The notes below the pieces were generated by a model. It searched no databases, was not told the DNA's origin, and worked only from the letters and a program-made list of their open reading frames with translations. A program made the translations under genes and the position numbers. Shown here piece after piece: positions 57,001 through 64,000 of a stretch of DNA of 64,000 nucleotides; the first letter of the stretch is position 1, and each line of letters opens with the position of its first letter. The stretch is from assembly GCA_900239685.1 (NCBI GenBank), contig OENT01000767.1, positions 1 through 64,000 on the forward strand. The letters run 5' to 3'. Origin of the DNA: Rotaria macrura (lineage: Eukaryota; Rotifera; Eurotatoria; Philodinida; Philodinidae).

Positions 57001-59001
57001 GTCATGTTTCGTATTCTATTTAATAACCTCACAAAAAAAGTATCTATGGCATAGTCAAATGGATGGTGTTCTAAATGCTAGCTTTGCATTTTAATGTGCG
57101 AGTAAAATAGATGCAGTATGATATTTGTCTTTCTTGAACTAAACCTAGGGCATGATAAGACGAAAAAGTCACGTGATAGAGACACAAAAACACAAAACAA
57201 AAGGAGTAAAACAACATAGTATTAAGAGAAAGAAAAATCAAGAATAACATGTGGTGCGAGAAAAAAAATATTCTTGCATCTATTTATTGCTTTGATACTC
57301 TTTAAGCAAAGACAATGAATCAAAGGTTTTTTAATGTTGAAAATAAACAATCAAAATATGTTTTCGTATGAATAAACTGTTTCGAATGATATTCTATTTT
57401 TTAATGATTATAGTTAGCTATCAGTAAAATTTCAATCAACAATGAGAGTTTTAATCAAGAGTATTTTGATATCTTCAGGTTGTCTTGATTTCTAGATCAA
57501 TGATTACCTCTAGCAAATCATCATGAAAATATCGACTTTTATTTCCCTTTATTTAGAATAACTTCGCTATGAAAAAAGGATTTTCCAGAAGAGTCACTGC
57601 TAAAATAATTTTATAAACTAACTAATATCAAAAGAATATGTGGATTTTCGGCACATGCTAACAAATAAAAGTTGAGGTTTATGATACAACTAGTAACTGC
57701 ATCCATGATTACTTCCCACCTACTGAAAAGTGACTACATGATCAATAGTGTAGCTTTCCATCGGTAATTCGTGGAATTCTCATGAAACTTTTAAAACATA
57801 TATAGTTCAGAAGTGGGTCTCATCATCGCTTAATATCACATAAAAGTTTCAAAAGATCTGTATTGACTGTAGCTAGAGAAAATTTTGTTTTTAATTGAAG
57901 TCAGTTTTTTGTAGACTCGACCAACAAGTTTACTATATGAAAAGTTCTTATTGTTTTATAATAATCACATGTTTTCTTTTTTTTTTGTCATTGGTGTGCA
58001 ACTGTCCAGTTCAATAGACACTCCGATGGGATTTTTCATTTTTAGAGCTGTTTGCTTTATGATTTCGGTTCAAACTTAACATCCTTAAAAATTTGTATAT
58101 CCATGCTCTGAAAAGATATTTTTTTAATGTTATCAAAACAATCTATCAAACCTGGTTTTTTCCATGGTTTTTCTCCATCTTTATAGGCATTCGTTATATC
58201 GAATGCGTAGGTCGCCTGTCCATTAATAACACCTTGTGCATCCATATCTACACCACGCACTACTGATGGTTTTGATGGGATAGCAGCCGCATTACCTACG
58301 AAATCGTTAACATTAAACTAGTCGTTGATAGATACAATAGAAAAAAGGCACTGATCTTTTATGTCTACCTGATAAAATGCCTCGAACTTTTTGTCGATTC
58401 GCAGGAAAATTCGATGTTTCTGGACCATAATCACCAATAGTCACTAAAATGCCATCGTCATCGTCGGAATCGTCGTCCAATTGATCGCCAATCAATGATA
58501 TTGTTTCTATTGTTGTTGCTGTTTTTGTGATTGCTGCTATTTCCTTGAAAAGAAAACATAACTGAAGTAAGATGTTCAACTATCGGGAGATTTTAGTGCA
58601 TAATATTCTCGGTAAATTTGGATTTTCATTAATTCTACACGGCTCTACGAAATATTTATTATGACTAGGACGGAATTCCTTCACATACTCTCGCATGAAT
58701 TTCTTGTGTTGTTATTTCATCAATGGATGGTGCTGCTGTATTATCTCTATGAATGAAGAACTTTTTACTCTATATAAATGTTGCTGTTTTACACTTACAC
58801 ATTCTCATCACTGGGTCTATTATCTAAAATCAAGAGAGAAAAAGAACTTGTTTCAATAGCAATGAAAATTTTATTTTTCATACTTCCATATAGCCATGAA
58901 TCTTCTTCCTCATTTCTAACAACGGATTCTGAAGTTGCATGATCTGTTTCTGGAACTAAACCATTCAAAGATGGAATTTCGTCTATCGCTGTTTTTGACA
59001 T
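54039..59001 (-). CDS. FIP1L1: Pre-mRNA 3'-end-processing factor FIP1
   Basis: Thirteen exons: 59001-58884, 58823-58799, 58746-58689, 58543-58369, 58295-58152, 56370-56252, 56196-56052, 56002-55918, 55858-55601, 55544-55494, 54964-54749, 54699-54529, 54459-54039. They sum to 1986 bases (661 residues). Order of parts: an acidic N-terminus with [37 protein letters not shown]; the FIP1 core KPWKKPG joined across the intron to [17 protein letters not shown]; a Pro/Gly-rich middle ([10 protein letters not shown]); and a C-terminal Arg/Ser/Asp/His-rich domain. FIP1 is a CPSF subunit that binds U-rich RNA and tethers poly(A) polymerase. The core motif is interrupted by a 1781-base intron (56371-58151), by far the longest in this gene; I see nothing coding in it. 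Confidence 0.93.
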
Positions 59002-59286
59002 AATTCTATAAAAAAATGTATAACAAGAAAAACGTTTTTCAAGCATATGTTGACGTGAGACATGCGAAAATAGCCAATTGTCAATAAGTGAAATATTACA
59101 AATATTCAATGTGGCCTCTATCGACTGATCATTGTATTCGTTCACTTGAAGATCCAACACATTATGTGTAATCGGTTATTATTATTTCATCAAGGTTCCA
59201 AATAACACTTTTGCACAAAATTTGACATACTGTTCGTAAAAATTTCCATGGATCATCATAATTCATTTATTGTTTAATTATTTGTA
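59002..59286. other. Upstream of FIP1
   Basis: Short AT-rich spacer between the FIP1 start and the hAT-like element; it presumably holds the FIP1 promoter. Confidence 0.4.
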
Positions 59287-59294
59287 CTGTGAAC

Positions 59295-60751
59295 CAGAGA
59301 TCCACGAGTCAATCAAAAAAGCGACTCGTCACCGCCTCGCCTCGCCTAGAGTTTATAATAAAATAGTTATTTTTAGGTATTTTTTCAACCACCCATAACA
59401 ATCACTATCTTTTAATTTTATACAATCAAATAAAAAACATTTTATACATTTAAATAAGTTAAAAGAACAAACATATTAATGATAATCAAATAAATAAAGA
59501 TCGTTCATTTTTTTACTGAGCGTATAAACAATGCTCTGAGAACTGTGTCAGTGCAATAGCTGGATTAGACTGAATGATTAAATATACGTTTATCCAGAGT
59601 GTGCTAAAGGTCATCTAGCAAAAAGAAAACTGCATCGGTGCACAGGATTATGATCAAGAGAACTAATTTTTTTCTAGTGGTAGACATACTTCAAAGTTTT
59701 CATTCATCAGTAAAAGGTTTAATAACATCAATTTGACTTATTATCACTAATTTAAAAGAGAAAAATTGGCATTTCTATGCAAAAAATAAACTTTATAATT
59801 GGGCTTTCCGTAATCTAACTTGAATTCCTCTGTTCTTAGATTCTCAAAATTATGTAATACTTTATTTGAATCCTTGAGTTTTCTCTATTCTATGTAACTT
59901 CACAGAATCCTCTCAAATCTTTTTACACTAACAAGATCTGAAAACACCAGTGATGTTAGTTAAAATTTGATAAAGTACTCCTCTGGACAGTGAACAAATT
60001 AGCAACGCTATTCGAGAACTTATTGAAGAATCATATTTTTAGAAGTCTTATTTGTTGATCATTTTGGTTAACAGATGTTCCATGTTCATCAAGAAAAGGT
60101 TTTCCCTGAGTCAAAATACTGGAGAACCGCAAATAGTGCTAATCAAAGCATACGATATTTTCTAGTACTTTGACTCTGATATCGTTAGTTCTTGATGAAA
60201 ATAGAACAATTTTTTAACCAAAATGATCAGTATAACAATCTATAAAAAATGGAATCTGCGAATAAACTTTGGGATACATTTCTATTTTTTGTGGTTGACG
60301 ACTGATAGAAGTGTGTTGGAAAAGGTCAAACTCCGTGTTCAAGTAGATGATGCTAGCTTTCAAGTGTGTTAATAAGCTGCTACCANTTGAATAGAAGCTT
60401 GGAAGTATCCTCTACCATCACGAAAAATATCAGATTGTTTGTTCATCACTCTGTAGAGATATACAGTTTTCTTTTTTAAGCTGATTGTTGAGACAACCTA
60501 CGCACTAAGTTATTGTCCCGATTTGATAAGCTTCACTATAAATGGAAACACCTAGAAAGAGCTGCATAAAATCGAAAGATATCCTTTAAGATTTTCCATT
60601 TATTCATCAAAAATAACATTCTAAGTACAGGCGAGTCTTCGACTCGGCGACTTACAAAGTCAACTCGTGCTCGCCGCGGTGCAGAAAATGCCGACTCGCC
60701 TCGCCTCGTGGCGGCGCGAGGCGAGTAAACTCAGCGGTCTTCGGATCTCTG
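59295..60751. mobile_element. hAT-like foldback DNA transposon, non-autonomous
   Basis: Perfect 8-base target duplication CTGTGAAC at 59287-59294 and 60752-60759, with termini CAGAGATCC and GGATCTCTG. Both are standard hAT features. Within 150 bases of each end are GC-rich repeats of GAGTC, GGCGAG and CCTCGCC in opposite orientation, like hAT subterminal repeats. The centre is a long imperfect palindrome: TGATCATTTTGGTTAA (from about 60058) pairs with its complement near 60220, extending outward on both sides. A minus-strand fragment near 60330-60400 reads SSLLTHLKA, reminiscent of the end of a BED zinc finger, so a decayed transposase 5' part may remain. One N lies at 60386. Confidence 0.8.
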
Positions 60752-60759
60752 CTGTGAAC

Positions 60760-62618
60760 ATAGTATTTATCGTTGATTCTAGTTTAAGACATGCAATTCG
60801 ATGCTTCTTATAATAACTGCTGATGATAGAACAATGCAAGAGTAACTGTCGAGTTTCGTGATTAACATAAATTTAATTAAGATATATTTGATGCTGCAAT
60901 AATTTTGAACTATTATCTGTTCTCCTTAGGCCGTTACTTTAGGAGTCACTGTACGAGAGAAACGCCAGCTCGTACTCAATCCATTGTTTCAGATTTGGAC
61001 GAAATCGTCCGATTTTTCAGAGCTATAACTTATTTATGAATAAAGCCAAAGTTTAAGATTTAACATGTTACTTTTGATTGAGACATGAAATTCCACCGAA
61101 GAGCATGAAAAACTGACTTTTTCGATCAATCATCTGCAATATTTTCATGACATCTCCATACAGGTTCGTGATAGATAGTTTTTATTAGTTGAAATGATTG
61201 ATATGGCGCTCTATAGCAACTCTGGAACAGTCGATAGCCTGTGTACAAGGATTCGTAAGTGTTGGAGTGCACAAATATAATTACATCTTAGATATTTCAC
61301 AATATATTGTACTTGGAGTTCTATGGATTAAGTAGCATTTCAAAGAGTGTATAATTCCACTGAATGAGGGGTTATCATGAAGAACTTTCGATAAATTTAT
61401 ATGGGATACACGAAAGTTGAACTTCCAGAAAAGCAAGCTTTTCTATTTTCATATTATATCGGTAGATTTCTGCTTAAAATGTCAATTTTGTCAGTACAAA
61501 GCTATCGACGCCCATCTGAGTGGCCTGACACATCATTGTCTCGAGCAAAAGTGAACAAACATTTGGAGAAGATAAATTCTATTTTATTTTCATTTAGTGA
61601 AATAAAGAGAACGAATAATTACACAAGTTGATACAGGAAAAATGTAACTCAAATAACGTAATGATCATGGAATGTTTGAACAACTAACGTAAAATTCAAT
61701 CGCTGTTTTCATTAGAATTACGAGTAATCATCATATGAAATCTCTTTTTTTCACATGCTAATTTAAATAACTTTGTGGGCTTTATCTAGTCATGAGTAAT
61801 ATATTTTTTCATTTCATCAACAACCCTCAATTTTTCAGATGAGTTCAGACGCTTTGGGTGCATCAATAATCAGAAAATCTACTAGAAGTTAAACGAACTC
61901 ACAAAAGAACCTCTCAGATTTGATTGAAATACTCTGTAAATTCATATTCCAGTTTCTAAAGACTTCATTAGCAATGACTGAAATTATGAGAAACTGAATA
62001 CAAGTCATCGAGTGAAATCTTAACGTTATTGAACAGTTTTGGGCTAGACTCAAATTCATAATAGATACTGAAAATTAGTGATGCAGCAATGAGGATTAAA
62101 GCTACATTGGATATGATTGCTTGTTGGTTTCTGAATGGATGTGAACCTGTGTCCTTTTTTTCTCAGAAGGATCTGCACTCATTGGTAACATCAACCAGCA
62201 TCCATTACCAAAGCTGTGTATAGTAGACTATTGTTTACTTTCTCATTTTTCATTCTGAGTGCGGATGTTGGTGTGAGTTCAGCTGTTTACAACAATCATA
62301 CCCATCCACATCCCGTAACAAATCTGTTAGAGATAAATATACATTTATTGAAAAGATTCTTTCATGTGGTTTAACTAGACTTATAGGATACACTCTTACA
62401 ACTTTGAAAGAATCTTAGAATTCATCTTACTGGCATAAAAAATAAAACTAGACTTTTTAGTCATTTGGCAGTGTATCATTTACACTGAACACTGTTGTTC
62501 TGTTACTACAATTAGAAATTTTTCTAGCAATATGAAGGAGTACATTATCGTCTTACCGATGTTCATGTCTAGCTTCGTTTTTACTATTATTCTATCATAT
62601 TGAGATTTATCCGATGCA
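60760..62618. other. Intergenic, no gene seen
   Basis: AT-rich. The longest plus frame (61401-61631) has no recognisable content, splice context or start support. Confidence 0.4.
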
Positions 62619-63471
62619 TAGGGTGTGGGTGCATGTCGGTGTTTTCTGGGTGTGCGTGCCGGTGCGGGTGTTGGTCGATGTGTGGCTTTGTATATGCTTC
62701 TTCTCACGATCCACACCCTCCCAGGCTACCATAGATGCTGCATGAGCCTCGCTCCTAACTTTCCGAGTACGAAATGCAAGCTTGAGAAAGTTTGTAAACG
62801 TGGTTAGTACTGTAAATATGGCTTCAGTAACAGTTGTACCAATTCTTGCTGCCCATCTACGAACAACCCGTAGATTCTTGATTTTTTCTGTAAATGAAGT
62901 TTTAAAAGCCGTCCGAAGCTTGTCGATAAAACGTTCCACACCAGACCAGGATGGACTTTCTTCAGTGAAGACCTTTTTGCTTCCTCGCGTACACAATTAT
63001 CCGATTCATTGAATGTAGCATCTATTGTTGTTGTTGTCGTGGGACGTTCTGCCATGATTGAAACTGATAATCAGAAAGAGAAGAGAAATATTTTGAGAGA
63101 TGCCTAACAGGAGAGTCTTGACAAAATGATAACTAACAAATGCTGGGAAGTGAATAGTATGCAGACGCAAACGTCTTGTTTATATAGGAGCCAAGCCAGT
63201 ACTCGTGTAACGAACAAAAGATTCCTTCATGCTGGGAAACGTTTTCTTAGAAGATTCTCTTCTTCTTGTCTCCTATGCTGCGATCATATGACAACCGTGG
63301 TCAATGTTTTCATGATAAGAGAGACTGTGGTAGGGAACCACCAATTCTAATTCTTAGAATTGGTCGGATTGGTAAGCATTGAGTGTAGATGGTTGTGGAT
63401 CGTGAGAAGAAGTAAATCCACAGCCACACACCGACCCACACCCACACCAACACCCACCCGCACCCTCAAGT
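62619..63471. repeat. GT/CA-rich inverted repeat pair
   Basis: The left arm, about 62619-62716, reads in G/T-rich units (AGGGTGTGGGTG) ending TGTGTGGCT...CTTCTTCTCACGATCCACA. The right arm, about 63393-63471, is its imperfect reverse complement (TGTGGATCGTGAGAAGAAG..., then C/A-rich to CACCCT). The outer ends share AGGGTG(T/C)GGGTG. No target duplication was found. The arms enclose about 680 bases, including a disrupted frame. Confidence 0.6.
62640..63055 (-). pseudogene. Disrupted frame inside the inverted repeat
   Basis: A minus frame from an ATG at 63055 (MAERPTTTTTIDATFNESDN) stays open but changes register near 62970, where the more protein-like reading continues in another frame: SWSGVERFIDKLRTAF, then RRWAARIGTTVTEAIF, ending in the GT-rich arm. 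The join could be a one-base indel or, less likely, a very short intron. The second half is basic and amphipathic. No family recognised. It may be the degraded cargo of the surrounding repeat. Confidence 0.25.
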
Positions 63472-64000
63472 GTATTGTGTACAATCTTATAAGGTGAGAT
63501 GAAATTCGTATTCCTCTGTTGTCAACGTTCCCATGAAAATCACCACTATAAATTTTTCGATCGGATCTTACATTAATTATCGTTCTAAATTGCAAGCCAA
63601 CCGCGTCATACGAATCTAAATAATTTCATAGTATATCTTGTTGGTGAATCAACCGACCAGGAGAGTGTTAGCTTCATAGAATACGGGAGAGTGGAGCAAA
63701 ACATATGGACATCACGAATTCAACGAAAAAAGAGGACTATGAAGGGTGAATTATATTTAGAATCATAACTTTTCCTCCAAACAATCGCTGAGTTCAAAGC
63801 CATACCTTAAGGATGCGTAAGATCAATAGTGTTTCATCTTTCTGTTTCTCTGTTTTTTAGATGTTAGTTGTGCATAAGTAATGAATAAATTAACTTTATA
63901 CCGTTTGAAAGGCAAAGAACTTGTTGGACTATCATATATTGCACTGCTCCTTAGTTAAAGATTAAAACAAGAAAGCACTAACCACTATTTGATAAAGATT
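63472..64000. other. No feature seen
   Basis: AT-rich sequence with no open frame, repeat or RNA gene that I can support. Confidence 0.4.

Noticed and set aside
61401-61631. 76-residue plus frame
   Set aside because: No homology, splice site or poly-A support; length expected by chance.

Overview
This is an AT-rich animal nuclear segment. Genes are split by many short introns (about 50-80 bases, GT...AG) and a few long ones, and the recognisable proteins are animal-type (NIPBL, BBOF1, tryptophan 2,3-dioxygenase, ArfGAP1, FIP1, CEP350). Codon use, intron size and G-strand tracts resembling TGTGGG telomeric repeats would fit a rotifer, probably bdelloid, but that placement is inference. All genes were read as spliced models. 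For five of them the summed exon lengths divide by three, which supports the splice sites.

Layout. 779-11551 (-): the N-terminal and central part of a CEP350-like centrosomal gene that runs off the left edge; a small secreted-peptide gene (2897-3232, +) lies inside one of its introns. 11.6-16.2 kb: no recognisable gene. 16.3-17.3 kb (+): the end of a single-EGF membrane protein gene. 17.3-26.7 kb: a repeat-rich gene desert with a GAATC hairpin block, a CCGTA-rich patch, GT/CA-rich tracts, an assembly duplication and a DNA transposon-like element with a 9-base target duplication. 26.7-36.9 kb (-): cohesin loader NIPBL/SCC2. 38.9-40.4 kb (-): an unrecognised basic Ser-rich protein, head-to-head with BBOF1 (41.1-44.0 kb, +), which converges on TDO (44.8-47.3 kb, -). 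47.3-50.7 kb: two allelic versions of one intergenic region joined at an N, differing by a 1.57-kb insertion. 50.7-53.9 kb (-): ArfGAP1. 54.0-59.0 kb (-): FIP1. 59.3-60.75 kb: a hAT-like foldback element with a perfect 8-base target duplication. 62.6-63.5 kb: GT/CA-rich inverted repeats around a disrupted reading frame.

The genes are housekeeping or ciliary and do not form a pathway. Two are linked to centrosome or cilium (CEP350-like, BBOF1), and the others serve chromosome cohesion, Golgi traffic, mRNA 3' processing and tryptophan breakdown. I see no clear undescribed system. The most unusual items are the foldback hAT-like element, the element with a 9-base duplication, the nested secreted-peptide gene and the allelic insertion.
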